64,000 bases of DNA from Pedococcus sp031456495 (GCF_031456495.1 NZ_JAVDUW010000001.1:1116001-1180000); one strand, 5' to 3'. Shown: positions 1 through 8,866, counted from the first letter of the stretch. Program-made: numbers and translations. Notes: generated by a model from the sequence alone, not told the origin.

Positions 1-1
1 T

Positions 2-490
2 GCCCTCACGAAGGCGGAGACGGAGCGAGCCGACCTACGTCGCCAGCTGGACAAGGAGCACGATGAGCGGCAGCAGGCCCGAGACCATGAGTTTCAGTCT
101 CGGGCCGCCCTCAGGGAGTCCTACACCGAACTGTTGGTGGCGCAACGTCGTTCGCGCGAAGCATCGAAGGCCCTTGCCGAATCCGGCGATATCTCGCGGA
201 TCGAAGCGGGCGCCGCCGCTAGCAAGGCGCATGACGAGTTCATCGATGTGTACCACCGACTCGCTCTCGACGCCGACCGTCCCATGTGGCTGGAACTACG
301 CAGCTTACGGGCCGTGCTGGACGACATGGTTCAGGCTGCTGCGTCCGGGGACCTTGACCAGTGCACCCAGCTCGCAGGCGTCGCACGGGACGCCCGGCAG
401 AACCTTGAGCGCAGCTTCCGCGCCCGACTCGGTCATGAGCCCCTCCAAGACCGCCACCCGCTAGGGCGCTACGAAAAGGGACAAAGCTGA
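2..490 (+). CDS. Hypothetical coiled-coil protein, C-terminal part (5'-truncated by window edge)
   Basis: The reading frame is already open at the first bases and ends at TGA 488-490, so the true start lies upstream of the window; an internal TTG at 134 is not needed. The visible 162 residues are rich in Glu, Arg, Gln and Ala with heptad-like spacing, which fits a long coiled coil. There is no signal peptide, membrane segment or catalytic motif. I do not recognise the family. It resembles, only in style, the helical gene at 16491-16870. Coding use (GC-rich third positions) supports a real gene; the function is unknown. Confidence 0.6.
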   Translation, partial: ALTKAETERADLRRQLDKEHDERQQARDHEFQSRAALRESYTELLVAQRRSREASKALAESGDISRIEAGAAASKAHDEFIDVYHRLALDADRPMWLELRSLRAVLDDMVQAAASGDLDQCTQLAGVARDARQNLERSFRARLGHEPLQDRHPLGRYEKGQS

Positions 491-988
491 GTCGGGGCAA
501 CCAGGACTTCAGTGGGAGCGCACCGTCACTTCGCCGCGAGATGCCGGTGGTCCGATATCCCCGGGAGGCAAAGGAACCTGGCGTCAGCTCCGTAGCCACA
601 CTTGACGGCCAGCGCCTCGCGGATACCCTCCCGCCAGGTTCTGCGCCCCAGCCCACGCCACGAGTTGTGGGTGAGGGGCGCCGTCGCCCCGGGGCGGCTT
701 GGTCCCGCCGGCCTCCGCGCCGGCGTAGATCGTCCTCGAACATGCCGAATGGCCGGCTCGTCACCGCTAGCGACTACAGACCACCTTGTTCTCAGGCACC
801 AGTACAAACCGGAGAGATGGATGAGGAACTGATCCACCAATAGGGGTCGATGCTTGCCTGTCCATTCTGCCGCTGCCGACCCTCCTGATTGCGGACAGAT
901 CGGCAGGCTTTGTCGCTGGGCTCATTCGAGTCTTGACATTCCGACTTGTCGCGAGCAGCGTCCAAGGAGCAACCAGGTCGCTGGCAGC
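491..988. other. Intergenic stretch without a convincing gene
   Basis: Open frames here on both strands are short, Arg/Pro-rich and lack a ribosome binding site. I see no RNA gene or strong hairpin. Presumably it contains the promoter of the cupin gene at 1000, but I cannot pick out a clear -10/-35 pair. Confidence 0.5.
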
Positions 989-999
989 AGGAGGTCGCG

Positions 1000-1383
1000 G
1001 TGGACGACGAGAGAGAAGTGAAGTTGGTGCGACCGGTCGATCGCTCGGAGGGTCAGATGACACCGGGCATGCGCCGCGAACAGGCCGTCAGCACGGATCG
1101 CAGCTGGGCAGGCCACGTGACGACCGAGGCGGGGATGGTCTCCGGCTGGCACCATCACGGAGATTACGAGAGCCACATCTACGTGGTCTCGGGACTGTTG
1201 CGCATGGAGTCCGGACCTGGGGGCCGCGACGTCGTCGATGCCCAGCCCGGCGACTTTGTCTTCGTCCCCCCTTACACGGTGCACCGCGAGGGGAATCCGG
1301 CATCGGCGGAGGCCACGGTGATCGTCGTCAGGGCCGGAAGCGGTGAGGCGGTATTCAACGTGGACGGACCTGATGAGACCTGA
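1000..1383 (+). CDS. Small cupin-domain protein
   Basis: A protein of 127 residues. GTG at 1000 is chosen because AGGAGG (989-994) lies five bases upstream; an in-frame start at 946 lacks such a site. A single cupin barrel fills most of the protein: motif 1 is GWHHHGDYES with three consecutive His (about residues 51-53) and Glu57, and motif 2 is PGDFVFVPPYTVHRE with the fourth metal-ligand His. This is the usual metal site of small cupins. No signal peptide is present, so it is cytoplasmic. Small cupins can be dioxygenases, isomerases or ligand sensors, and nothing here says which. It is a single gene, convergent with the NERD-domain gene at 1485. Confidence 0.85.
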   Translation: MDDEREVKLVRPVDRSEGQMTPGMRREQAVSTDRSWAGHVTTEAGMVSGWHHHGDYESHIYVVSGLLRMESGPGGRDVVDAQPGDFVFVPPYTVHREGNPASAEATVIVVRAGSGEAVFNVDGPDET

Positions 1384-1484
1384 CGTAAGGCTGCGGCGAA
1401 TTTGGGCGCCGCCGACGGGGATCGCCACATCCGCAGGATGAGCGTCGTATCGACCCGCGTCATATCGGCGCGACTAGGCATCTG

Positions 1485-2342
1485 TCAGGCGGTAGGCAGG
1501 GCGTTGGCCAGGCATCGGTGGATGTCGGCGATGGCTTCGGCGGATAGTGGCCCTTGCGCCTGGAGTTGGGGATACAGCTCCTTGGGCCAAAGGGCTTGCA
1601 CGTCGCGCGTCGTGAAGCTGCCTCCGATCAATGGCCAGTCCGCTTCGATGAAGCAGAGCACGCCGCGGATTGGGGCGTCGTCGGCGAGCGCTGATCGGAC
1701 CACGTCGACCTGTTTCAGCACGCCGTCTACTAGCTTGGTGCAGTCGCGTGATCCGACGAGCAACCGTTCGACGCGGGGGCGCAGGATGCCGCCTTCGATC
1801 TTGAGGTGAGGTCGGCCGCGGTACTTCTTGGCGTCGATGACGTAGGCGCCGTTGGCCGCTACGGCGATGTGGTCGATGTTCGCCTCGGACCTCGGAATGC
1901 GTCGGTCGGGCAGCAGCTTGATGGTGTTGCAGGCCAATCGGTCCAAGCCTTTGCCGAGGCGTTCTCCACCGAGGGCGCCGGTGTCCCAGGCGGTGGTGGA
2001 CTGCCCCTCCTCGGAAATGGTCAGGAGGAAGCCCCCGATCCGTGGATGCTGGGTTCGGATGCGTTGCTCACGCTTGGTTTTGCGGCGCTCGAACTCGCGC
2101 CGCGCTGATGCTCCGGCGGTGCCAGGCTCGACCGTCTCGAGGGCGACGGGTCCCGCGTCCGCCACGGCTGCGAGAGTGGATGGCCCCGCGTCCAGACCGG
2201 CAGCGGGGTTGGATGGACATGGCGTGGTCATGTCATGGTGGATGCAACGAACCGTCTTGGTCTGCCGTTCGTAGACGGCCTGAGTGTTCGCTGCGATCCC
2301 TGCACCACAAACCCAGCAGGTGCCGGCGTACCGCAGCCGCAT
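1485..2342 (-). CDS. NERD-domain protein with N-terminal zinc-finger-like motif
   Basis: A protein of 285 residues from ATG 2342; the frame stays open further upstream, but that part is Arg/Pro-rich and non-protein-like. The N-terminus has CWVC and RCIHHD pairs (about residues 8-11 and 30-34), a likely Cys/His zinc site. A low-complexity linker follows, then a nuclease-related domain with the hallmark NIDHIAVAANGAYVIDAKKY at about residues 150-175. In this family that segment (D...D-x-K) forms the PD-(D/E)xK-like active site. NERD proteins are thought to act on DNA or in DNA processing and are often found in mobile or plasmid DNA. Here it sits between a cupin gene and a decayed integrase, which fits an accessory origin. 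Confidence 0.85.
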   Translation of the reverse strand: MRLRYAGTCWVCGAGIAANTQAVYERQTKTVRCIHHDMTTPCPSNPAAGLDAGPSTLAAVADAGPVALETVEPGTAGASARREFERRKTKREQRIRTQHPRIGGFLLTISEEGQSTTAWDTGALGGERLGKGLDRLACNTIKLLPDRRIPRSEANIDHIAVAANGAYVIDAKKYRGRPHLKIEGGILRPRVERLLVGSRDCTKLVDGVLKQVDVVRSALADDAPIRGVLCFIEADWPLIGGSFTTRDVQALWPKELYPQLQAQGPLSAEAIADIHRCLANALPTA

Positions 2343-2547
2343 GACCTTCTCGCCCCGTCCCCCGTCCACGCCGGAACCGTACGTTCTGCAGGAGCCGCGG
2401 ACGCATGGTTTGCCGGATTCCCGGGGTCGGGGTGGTGCTGAACGCCGCAGCTCACCCCCGGGTCTATTGTCGGAGTGTCCGGGTGCCTGGCCGCGGGGGC
2501 GGCGCCGGGGTTTGGGCCTGTGTCGTGTCGCCGCAAGAGGTGACGCC

Positions 2548-3216
2548 ATGTCCGATACGACGGTCCTGCTTCCGTTTCAGCCCGACTCGATGTCGACCGC
2601 CCAGCTCGCCGCGGTCTCCTTTCTGGCCCGCTACTCCGGGCCCACCCACGCTCTGTACGCCTTCCAGCTCAGGGAGTGGTTCACCTGGTGCGAGGTGCAC
2701 GGACTCGACCCGCTGGTCGGTGTTCAGCGAGCCCACGTCGAGCTGTACATCCGGGGGCTCAGTGAGCGTGGGCTGATGGACTCGTCCGTGGTGACGATGA
2801 TGCACGGGGTTCGCGGGTTCTTCCGGTTCGCCTACATCGATGGCCTGATCGGGTCTGACCCGGCGGTGTACGCCCGGCTACCCGAGGTGCACAGGGACGA
2901 GTCACGCACGCACGGGCTGGACCGGCTCGAGTTGATCCGGTTCCTCCAGGTGTCGCAGAACATCACCGTCCACCACGGGGCACTCGCGTTCCTGCTCGGC
3001 ATCAACGCCCTACGCGCATCCGAGGCAGCAGCGGTTCGGATCGAGGACTACTCCGACACCATGCGCGGATACCGCGTGCTGCACCTCGTCGGCAAGGGCA
3101 ACAAGCCGGCCACCGCCCGTCACGCCGACCCCAGAACCGAGCACTACGACCGAGCCAAAGGCAACCGCGACCGTCACGCCGTCCACTTCCTCACCGCGTA
3201 CGTCGCGGGCGTGTGA
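2548..3216 (+). pseudogene. Tyrosine recombinase/integrase with in-frame internal deletion
   Basis: ATG 2548 follows AAGAGG; 222 codons remain open to TGA 3216. Residues 1-115 are an intact SAM-like core-binding domain. The catalytic domain starts normally, with the first catalytic Arg in NALRASEAAAVR, and reads into GKGNKPAT (about residue 190). From there the protein jumps straight to RHADPRTEHYDRAKGN and a normal C-terminus carrying the nucleophile Tyr. In family members roughly 100 residues lie between these segments, including the HxxR box. The frame is preserved, so this looks like a clean deletion, not a frameshift. Without HxxR it should be inactive as a recombinase, although it could still bind DNA. 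It marks the region as mobile-element-derived. Confidence 0.8.
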
Positions 3217-3508
3217 ACCCGGCTCCCAGCCGACGGCATCATCTGGGGCTGGTCGGATCGCCGCGAGCCGGCCACGCGGGGCGGGGCAGGGTTTACCGGA
3301 ACTGTCGATGACAGAGCGCCGGCCCGAGCCAACGAGTCCGGGCTCCGCGAGCAGGCTACGAGTCCAAGAGCTCCGCCCGGCGCTCGCGCGTCGTCATCCT
3401 CAAAAGAGGGACAGTAGGTCGCGGCATACGTCTTCGGGGGGTCCCGTCGTGCGACCACGCCGAGTACAAGTGAGAACTGTGCGAAGCCACCGCGGAGCAC
3501 AAGTCCCA
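3217..3508. other. Intergenic between broken integrase and secreted-protein gene
   Basis: No open frame with a ribosome binding site and no convincing hairpin. The heptamer GGCATAC occurs at about 3423 and 3531. It probably contains the promoter of the gene at 3570. Confidence 0.45.
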
Positions 3509-3565
3509 TCATCAGTTTGTAGAGGAGCAGGGCATACATCCGGTCATCAGTAAGTAGAGGAGCAG
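3509..3565 (+). repeat. Tandem 22-bp leader repeat carrying two Shine-Dalgarno-like sites
   Basis: The 22-base segment at 3509-3530 recurs at 3544-3565, 35 bases later, with 20 of 22 bases identical. Both copies contain TAGAGGAGCAG, so each has a GAGGAG ribosome-binding core. Only the second copy is correctly placed before ATG 3570. The first could be a duplicated translation signal or part of a leader structure. Confidence 0.75.
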
Positions 3566-3569
3566 CAAC

Positions 3570-4073
3570 ATGTCCACCGCATCGCGTCGGCGCGTCGGTC
3601 TGCTGGTATCGGCAGTCGCGTCGCTCGGCTTGACCAGCGCCGCCGTACCCGCCTACGCCGCCACTGGCGGCACGGGCCACACCGTGACGTCAACCGACAA
3701 CTTCCACGGCACGCTGTCGTTCCAGGACTTCAACCCCTGCACGGGCGATCTCCTGAACATCAACACGACCTCCAACGTCGTTGACCACATCACCTACTTC
3801 CCCGACGGCGATGAGGTATGGGCAACGTTCACCGAGGAAGACAAGGTCGCCGCGACCGATCCGGCGACCGGGGTCACGTACACCGGCCACGCCACCTTCT
3901 GGGGCAACTTCAACCTGAACGAGCGCAACAGCAACTCGACGTTCACCGGGTCCATCACCCTGACCGGCTCCGACGGGACCGTCGTCAAGTACCGCGAGGT
4001 GGACCACTTCACCCTTGCGGCCAACGGTCAGGTGACCGTCTCATTCGAGAAGCCCAGTCTCACCTGCGGGTAG
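3570..4073 (+). CDS. Secreted hypothetical protein
   Basis: A protein of 167 residues. ATG 3570 has GAGGAG four bases ahead of the spacer. Residues 1-30 are a typical Sec signal peptide: Arg-rich start, hydrophobic core, AYA-A cleavage site near residue 30. The mature part is acidic and Thr/Asn-rich, with repeated short beta-like segments (FHGTLSF, GHATFWG, STFTGSITL). It has two Cys, near the start of the mature domain and at the C-terminus, that could form a disulfide. This suggests a small exported beta-sandwich. I do not recognise a characterised family, although similar exported proteins are common in actinobacteria. It stands alone, behind a duplicated leader. Confidence 0.75.
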   Translation: MSTASRRRVGLLVSAVASLGLTSAAVPAYAATGGTGHTVTSTDNFHGTLSFQDFNPCTGDLLNINTTSNVVDHITYFPDGDEVWATFTEEDKVAATDPATGVTYTGHATFWGNFNLNERNSNSTFTGSITLTGSDGTVVKYREVDHFTLAANGQVTVSFEKPSLTCG

Positions 4074-4779
4074 GTCGTCGATCTTCCATCCGGTCGATTC
4101 TGATCGCTCCGGTCCTGTGCACGCGGCAGGATCGGAGCGCGCCCGAACAGTACGCATCAGACAGAGGCCACGGGGACATTCCGCGTGGGCAGCCGGTCGC
4201 CGGCTCGGCGAAGGCTCCCCTGAAGACTTCCCGTTCTCGGACGCCCACTTCTGCCGCGATCCGGGCGTGACTCTTTCCGCCGCGTCGAGGCCGCCAGCGT
4301 CTCTGGCGCGAAGCGGCGACTCAGTCGAACGATTCGCCCCTGCAGTCGAGTGGTCACCTGCAGTGCCCGGGCTCGAATAGGCCCTGAGCCACGGCTACGA
4401 GGACCGTGGCTCGGCGTCCACCGGGCCACACCCGCCCCTTCAGCGCGCCGCCCCGTGATGGAGGACCCCCGGACGGCTTGCACGACGGGGGTGCAGTTGG
4501 CATGCGCCGCTGCTCCGCTCACACGGCGGACCTAGTCCGCGCTTCCGTGCGCGGCTAGGGCATCGGTTGAAGAAGACCCTCACATGGATAGATCGGCGCG
4601 CGCTGAGCTGGACCCCCGGCGACCAGTGAGGTGGGATCCGCTCCATGTGCAACATCTGCTCTCCTGCCAAACGCCAGGAGGGAAGCGGATCCGCAGCCGG
4701 CGTCACCGTGCATCGAGGGATAACCGAGCCACCGCCGTCGACCCCATGGGGGCGCGGCCATGCTTCGGGGGTGCAGCGA
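4074..4779. other. Non-coding stretch with hairpins
   Basis: No frame here looks like protein on either strand. It holds a 9-bp perfect stem (4386-4394 with 4404-4412) and several shorter palindromes around 4526-4555. None is near enough to the gene ending at 4073 to be an obvious terminator for it. I cannot assign a function. Confidence 0.5.
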
Positions 4780-4805
4780 AGCCCCCGACCCGTCGGTCGG
4801 GGGCT
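4780..4805 (-). terminator. Strong hairpin terminator of the membrane-protein gene
   Basis: An 11-bp perfect stem (AGCCCCCGACC with GGTCGGGGGCT) with a 4-base loop lies 28 bases beyond the stop codon of the gene at 4834-5445. It lacks a long U tract, as is common in actinobacteria. The second copy of the gene (56293-56898) has its own, similar GGTCGGGGGC hairpin. Confidence 0.8.
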
Positions 4806-4833
4806 TGCTGTGTGTCCGCAGGTGCTGGCCGGT

Positions 4834-5445
4834 TCAGCCGACAGCGGGAGCAGGAACGGTTGTGCGACCGGCTCCGATGCGAACTTCCTGCTCGGCCGGC
4901 ACGTTGCGACGGTGCCTGAGGCCGAGGAGGCTGAGGAGGAACATGAGTGCCGCGCCGACGAAGCTGGCGATCGCGCCCCAGAGGGCGATGGTGCCCATGG
5001 TGCCGAAGGCGTAGGCGTTGAGGAGCAGGCCCCGCAGGGTGTTGCCCATGAAGAGCGTCTGGCGCAGCTGGCCGAGCTCGGCGACCTTGGCCTTGTCGGC
5101 GTTCGGGTTGGCCGAGAGGGCGATGAACTCGCCGCTGACCTCTTCGTAGGTCCGGCCCTGACCGGCCTTGTTCATGTGGACCAGGATGTAGTGGTCGGCG
5201 TACGCCTTCGCCTGGGCCCCGGTGGTCATCTGCTGGCCTGCGTACTGCTGCAGGTAGGGCTTGATGGCCGGGTCCTCGATGGCCTTGCCGGACGGCATCG
5301 TGATCTTCTGGTCGGCCAGCTGGCTGTGCACGTTGTCCTGCACGAAGTTGCTGGCCCACATCAGCAGTCCGCCGGCGACCAGCAGGACTGCGGCGACGAC
5401 GAAGCCGCCGGCGCTGAGGATGGTGTCTAGGGTTCTGCGTCGCAT
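4834..5445 (-). CDS. Two-ended membrane protein of unknown function, copy A
   Basis: A protein of 203 residues from ATG 5445, preceded by GGGAGAAG. Residues 12-35 form one membrane helix and residues about 150-185 one or two more. The roughly 110-residue middle part is hydrophilic and includes SNFVQDNVHSQLADQK and KAYADHYILVHMNKAG, probably outside the membrane. A basic tail follows. It is nearly identical to copy B at 56293-56898: 401 of 402 bases are shared over codons about 21-154, but only moderate similarity exists outside. Members of this actinobacterial family are sometimes labelled LigA dioxygenase in databases; nothing in the sequence supports that. A DosR/DevR-like palindrome lies 92 bases upstream. 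The function is unknown; a role in stress or dormancy is an inference from the operator only. Confidence 0.9.
   Translation of the reverse strand: MRRRTLDTILSAGGFVVAAVLLVAGGLLMWASNFVQDNVHSQLADQKITMPSGKAIEDPAIKPYLQQYAGQQMTTGAQAKAYADHYILVHMNKAGQGRTYEEVSGEFIALSANPNADKAKVAELGQLRQTLFMGNTLRGLLLNAYAFGTMGTIALWGAIASFVGAALMFLLSLLGLRHRRNVPAEQEVRIGAGRTTVPAPAVG
4984..5385 (-). repeat. 402-bp inverted repeat, arm 1 (pairs with 56353-56754)
   Basis: I compared the reverse complement of this segment base by base with 56353-56754: one difference in 402 positions (a synonymous third base, ACG versus ACA). Directly outside the block the two genes differ at many positions, so the boundaries are sharp. The copies are inverted and about 51 kb apart. 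Confidence 0.95.
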
Positions 5446-5537
5446 GGCTTCTTCTCCCGCTGTACGGGGTTCGCGGCCCCGATTGTCTTGCCCTGGTTGG
5501 GCATCCTCAGCATCGGGCAGCGGCACTGGGAGGTCTT

Positions 5538-5551
5538 GGGACCAAGGTCCT
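5538..5551 (-). promoter_or_regulatory. DosR/DevR-like palindrome upstream of copy A
   Basis: GGGAC-CAAG-GTCCT on the plus strand, one base from a perfect GGGAC-N4-GTCCC site. Exactly 92 bases separate it from ATG 5445. The operator before copy B (56187-56200) has the same 92-base spacing, which argues for a conserved functional site. Confidence 0.65.
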
Positions 5552-6041
5552 CGTACCACTGTGGGCCGCGTCACAGTCGCCAGCCGAGTTTGGGTCTCCC
5601 AGCGCCGGGGCCTCATGGTGGAGGTTCACCGATGCCGCAGCGCCGTCGCATCCGCTCCTAGGAGGCCCCCCGCCTCATTGAAGAAGCCGAGCCAGAAGAT
5701 TCAGGGCGCGGGCAGGGCGTCGGCAGGGGCGCTTGCCCCTAGACCAGCCACCCGATGACGCGATCGGAGCTCACGGAGCGGCTCGAGCCGACGTCGAGTC
5801 AAAGGGGCGCCCGACCTCCAGGCTGGTCGTCGGGCGCAGGATGCTGCCGACGTCAATGCGCATGCGGTCGGTCCGCTCTTCGTACGCACTGTGGCCACTA
5901 GGGACAAGCCACCACTTCGTGCTGCCTTCGCCGGCCCCAACTGATGTTGGTAGCCGCAGTGGCGACCGCCACAACTATGGCCTAGGAAGGAGAGCGCGAC
6001 ACGTGATTCGTGTCGGGACGTCCAACATAGGGAGCAAAGCT
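5552..6041. other. Intergenic region between divergent copy A and the acidic-protein gene
   Basis: No credible gene is seen; frames across it are Arg/Pro-rich. It must contain the divergent promoters. Half-sites resembling GGGAC occur (about 5900 and 6015), but no second complete palindrome is present. Confidence 0.45.
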
Positions 6042-6305
6042 ATGAGTGATTACCCGGTGGACCCGACCGCGACCGGCCGGGACGAGGATCTCCCCGAGGC
6101 AACGGAGCGTCCAACTGAGAGCAGTAGCGAGTCAGGGGCTGACACCCCGGAGGCGGCATCGCGCTCGGAGTACGACCTCACGAAGGGTGAAGACGCGTCA
6201 GGCGGGACGGACGGCGTCGGTGGCGGGAACGATTCCAGGAGCAGCGTCCTGGAAGACACCCTCGGTGCCGGTGGCGACCCCGACGAGGATGACCGCGGCC
6301 TGTAA
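6042..6305 (+). CDS. Small acidic disordered protein
   Basis: A protein of 87 residues from ATG 6042, with AGGGAG about eight bases upstream. It is almost entirely Asp, Glu, Ser, Thr and Gly (for example EATERPTESSSES near the start and GDPDEDDRGL at the end), with no hydrophobic core, Cys or aromatic clusters. It is therefore predicted to be intrinsically disordered and very acidic. I do not recognise it. Acidic Ser/Asp-rich small proteins of this sort occur in actinobacterial stress loci, but no role can be deduced. It stands alone and reads away from copy A of the membrane-protein gene. Confidence 0.6.
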   Translation: MSDYPVDPTATGRDEDLPEATERPTESSSESGADTPEAASRSEYDLTKGEDASGGTDGVGGGNDSRSSVLEDTLGAGGDPDEDDRGL

Positions 6306-6721
6306 TCGGTACCACCGACGTGCCAGAGCAGTCCTCACCGAGCAAGAGGGTCCCAGTGGCGAGGCCGCGCCACCCGAGGCAGCAGAGGGGGTTCTCCAGC
6401 CACCGCCGCTGTCAGCCGTGCGACGACGAGCCGCCGCTCGGGTGGCCCACAGGTACGAAGGGGTCCAGCCTTTTCGGCCGAAGCGACATTTCATGGGCGA
6501 CGAGGATGCTGCGACCCATCAGTGGCACCGCGCCCCGAAACTGAAGGCTCCCTCCCGCGACGATCCTCGCACGAGGCCGTGACGGCGGCCCGGCGCGGCG
6601 GCACCTACCGGTGTGTCGCGGTGACTTGGACTCTCCTTCTGCTGTGTTGCTGAACGCAGGCGCCATGAATGGCTCACGGACAGATCGGTTAGGGGCTCAA
6701 GGCGCGAGCCCGGGCGCCCTA
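6306..6721. other. Intergenic stretch, nothing recognised
   Basis: No gene with a ribosome binding site is evident on either strand and there is no clear terminator. It lies downstream of both the acidic-protein gene and the degraded GAF-ANTAR gene, which converge on it. Confidence 0.45.
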
Positions 6722-7427
6722 TCAGCCGCGGTCGAAGCCGTCCGTGGCGATGACACGCTCCGCCAGGGTTGACACCGTGATGTTCTTGTCCTGGCTGGCC
6801 TGGCGCAGTTCGTCCCACGCTTCGTCCAACGAAATCCGGCGGGCATTCATCAGGATTCCCAAGGCGACTCCGATGTGCCTGCTGGTGTGCAGCGCCGTTT
6901 CCGGGTGCTCGACCTGCTCCTGGTGACGCACTACGCCCATGGCGCCCACCGCGGTCGCACCAAATGATGGCGACGAGGCTTCGTGCTCGGGGCGAAACGC
7001 GTGCGGTTCCATCGCGTACACGTTGACCGCCCCCAGCGCCCGGCCGTCAACGGGCAGGACGTGGGCGAGCATGCTGCGCACGCCCAGTTCGGACGCGGCC
7101 TGCGCTGCGAAGGCTCGCCAGCGCGGATCTGTGGACAGGTCCTGCACACGGAACGTGCCGTGGCGCCTGATGGGTCGAGGCACGGCCAGTGGCAGGTGGA
7201 GTACGGGATCGTGTCCGCAACCTCCGGCACGGTGCTGGTAGCGACCACCGTGATGGCCTTGCCCTCACGCACGCTGGCGATCGACACATGGTCCCCGCCG
7301 AGGATCCCCAACCTCAGCTGACGGAAAGCGTGGGCACCTCCTCGGTGCCCTTCATGTGCGCCAACGCTCTGGCAGCGTCGGCGAAGTCATCCAGCAGACG
7401 CCATGTCTCATCGAGCGCCTTGGGCAC
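6722..7427 (-). pseudogene. Degraded GAF-ANTAR regulator, homologous to 13614-14324
   Basis: Reading leftwards from GTG 7427 (AGGAGG five bases before), the first frame gives PKALDETWRLLDDFADAAR and stops after about 37 codons. A second frame continues with LGILGGDHVSIASVREGKA and PYSTCHWPCLD. A third frame holds TFRVQDLSTDPRW through the ANTAR part (ALHTSRHIGVALGILM) to the end. All three pieces align in order with the intact protein at 13614-14324, so at least two frameshifts plus a small deletion have destroyed it. The C-terminal 153-residue piece could in principle still be made, because the ANTAR RNA-binding segment is complete. The upstream region is also homologous to that of the intact copy. 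Confidence 0.85.
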
Positions 7428-7645
7428 AGTGACCCTCCTGTACCCGTCCATCCCGCAGGTGTTGGCCGCGCTCTGGCCGTCACCTTGGGAGCCATATTCT
7501 GCCGCACCGCGAGCCCGCCCCAAGAAGCCGTTCTAGCGCTGGCAATAGTTGGGTCAGCCGGCACCGGTCCGCGGTGATCCACGTGTCCCGGGGAGAGGAT
7601 CGGGACGCCCGGTGTAATCACCCGGGGTGCTCGACTCTGCCCAGG

Positions 7646-8140
7646 TCAACTCGTGCCCGACCCCGTCAGCGTAGGTTTGTCCGTTGTGGGCACCAGGCGA
7701 AAGCCCCGGATTATCTCCGGAGCAATGGCCAGGGTCAGGTCCATCGGCAACTCCACCCACGGGTGCAGAAGCTCAGCGCACCGGCGCAGCCGCTCGGGTT
7801 CGGTCACGACGGATGCCCGGCCCGTGACCACCACACTCCACCCCGTGCGGTCGCGGGGATCGACGTGGTCGGCCTGGTACGTGACAACGTCCACCGCCGA
7901 CGGAATCGCCGCACTCGCGGCTGCGGAACCAAACCGGGTGCGGATGATGACGTCGCCGCCCTCGAGGATGTGGTTCAGCGGCCGCACGGCGGGAAGTGCG
8001 TGCTCCGTGAATACCAAACGGCCGAAGTCGAGGCTGCCAAGCAGGGCCAGCGCTTCGCTCTCCGGTATCGGGTCCAGCCGTCGCAGCTCGAACCGACGCA
8101 GAGCCGTCGCGGGCGCGTGTTGTGCTGTCTGTGTGCTCAT
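7646..8140 (-). CDS. Pyridoxamine 5'-phosphate oxidase-like (PPOX) flavin-binding protein
   Basis: A protein of 164 residues taken from ATG 8140; the frame is open further upstream but that part is Arg-rich and unlike the family. It has a split-barrel flavin-binding fold: ESEALALLGSLDFGRLVFTEHALPAVRPLN is the typical N-terminal strand pair, followed by GDVIIRTRFGS and the middle strand GWSVVVTGRASVV. It ends with the helical cap and GFRLVP. This PPOX subgroup binds FMN, F420 or haem and usually acts as a small reductase or binding protein, not as true PdxH. A perfect GGGAC-AAAG-GTCCC palindrome lies 102 bases upstream. Comparable genes belong to dormancy regulons in mycobacteria. Start confidence is moderate because the ribosome binding site is weak. 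Confidence 0.8.
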   Translation of the reverse strand: MSTQTAQHAPATALRRFELRRLDPIPESEALALLGSLDFGRLVFTEHALPAVRPLNHILEGGDVIIRTRFGSAAASAAIPSAVDVVTYQADHVDPRDRTGWSVVVTGRASVVTEPERLRRCAELLHPWVELPMDLTLAIAPEIIRGFRLVPTTDKPTLTGSGTS

Positions 8141-8242
8141 GCCTATCGTCCCAACATGGGTGCGGCAACCGGAGGCCGCGGCGTCTACGCCCAACGACGG
8201 AGCGTCGGGTGCCACGGTGCCGTCGGGGCCATACAGGAGGAA

Positions 8243-8256
8243 GGGACAAAGGTCCC
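8243..8256 (-). promoter_or_regulatory. Perfect DosR/DevR-like palindrome upstream of the PPOX gene
   Basis: GGGACAAAGGTCCC on the plus strand; read toward the gene it is GGGACCTTTGTCCC with TTGA before and TTCC after. It differs from the mycobacterial DosR consensus core GGGACTWWAGTCCC only inside the spacer. It ends 102 bases before ATG 8140, a distance similar to the 92 bases seen before the two membrane-protein copies. Confidence 0.7.
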
Positions 8257-8567
8257 TCAAGCGCGCCTGCGGGGCTTCGCCCGACGGAAACCTCCTCAAT
8301 GTGACCAGATGACGCCGTGGCTCGCGCAACTGCTCCCGGGCGACCGTCAACAAGGAGGCGGCTACAGCGCTGCGCGCCAACGTCACCGCCCCGACGCTGC
8401 TACCTCATGGTTCCAAGGACCACCGAATGAAGAACGGCCATGAGTCCGGTGTTCTCAGGGCCGGCCGCTCCTGCGCCGCCCGCGACGCCTCTCCAACCGG
8501 AGGGGCGCCGAGGCGTCGCCCTACGTTGTCCCCATGAAGAAGCCGCACAACCACGAGTGGATCGGCT

Positions 8568-8866
8568 TCACTCCAGAGCAGGCGGTTCGGTGGTTAGGTG
8601 CCGGCCAGCTTGGAGGCAGGTCGTAGGGCTGATGTGGGTCGCGCCGCAATCCCGGGTCACGATCCTGCCGAGCCGCTTCATCGGCACCAGGCGGGACTCC
8701 ACTCTGTTGATCCCATACACAGAGCCTCGGCCTGTGTCCCGCTGCCAGCCCTGCGCCGCACAGGCCGCGATAGCCGCCTCAACGTCGGCGTCCGGGTGCA
8801 GCAGGAACGTGTGGTGTGCCGGCTCGGTTCAGCGCATACGGCCACGCTATGACCCTCTGCCGACAT
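8568..8866 (-). pseudogene. Small hypothetical gene with a frameshift
   Basis: From ATG 8866 the reading MSAEGHSVAVCAEPSRHTT is followed, after a one-base slip near 8810, by a clearly protein-like run FLLHPDADVEAAIAACAAQG, then GINRVESRLVPMKRLGRIV, ending at TGA 8568-8570. The second frame has a stop immediately upstream and no start of its own, so the two halves probably belong together. I do not recognise the family. The 299-base length is not a multiple of three, as expected for a frameshift (or a sequencing error). A short plus-strand frame (8534-8626) overlaps its end and is less convincing. Confidence 0.4.

Noticed and set aside
4645..5430. A long plus-strand frame antisense to membrane-protein copy A
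   Set aside because: It exists only because the reverse strand of the real gene is GC-rich; it has no ribosome binding site, and the same shadow appears opposite copy B.
4834..5616. An N-terminal extension of copy A upstream of ATG 5445
   Set aside because: The extra 57 codons are Arg/Pro-rich and run over the operator; ATG 5445 has a ribosome binding site and matches the start of copy B.
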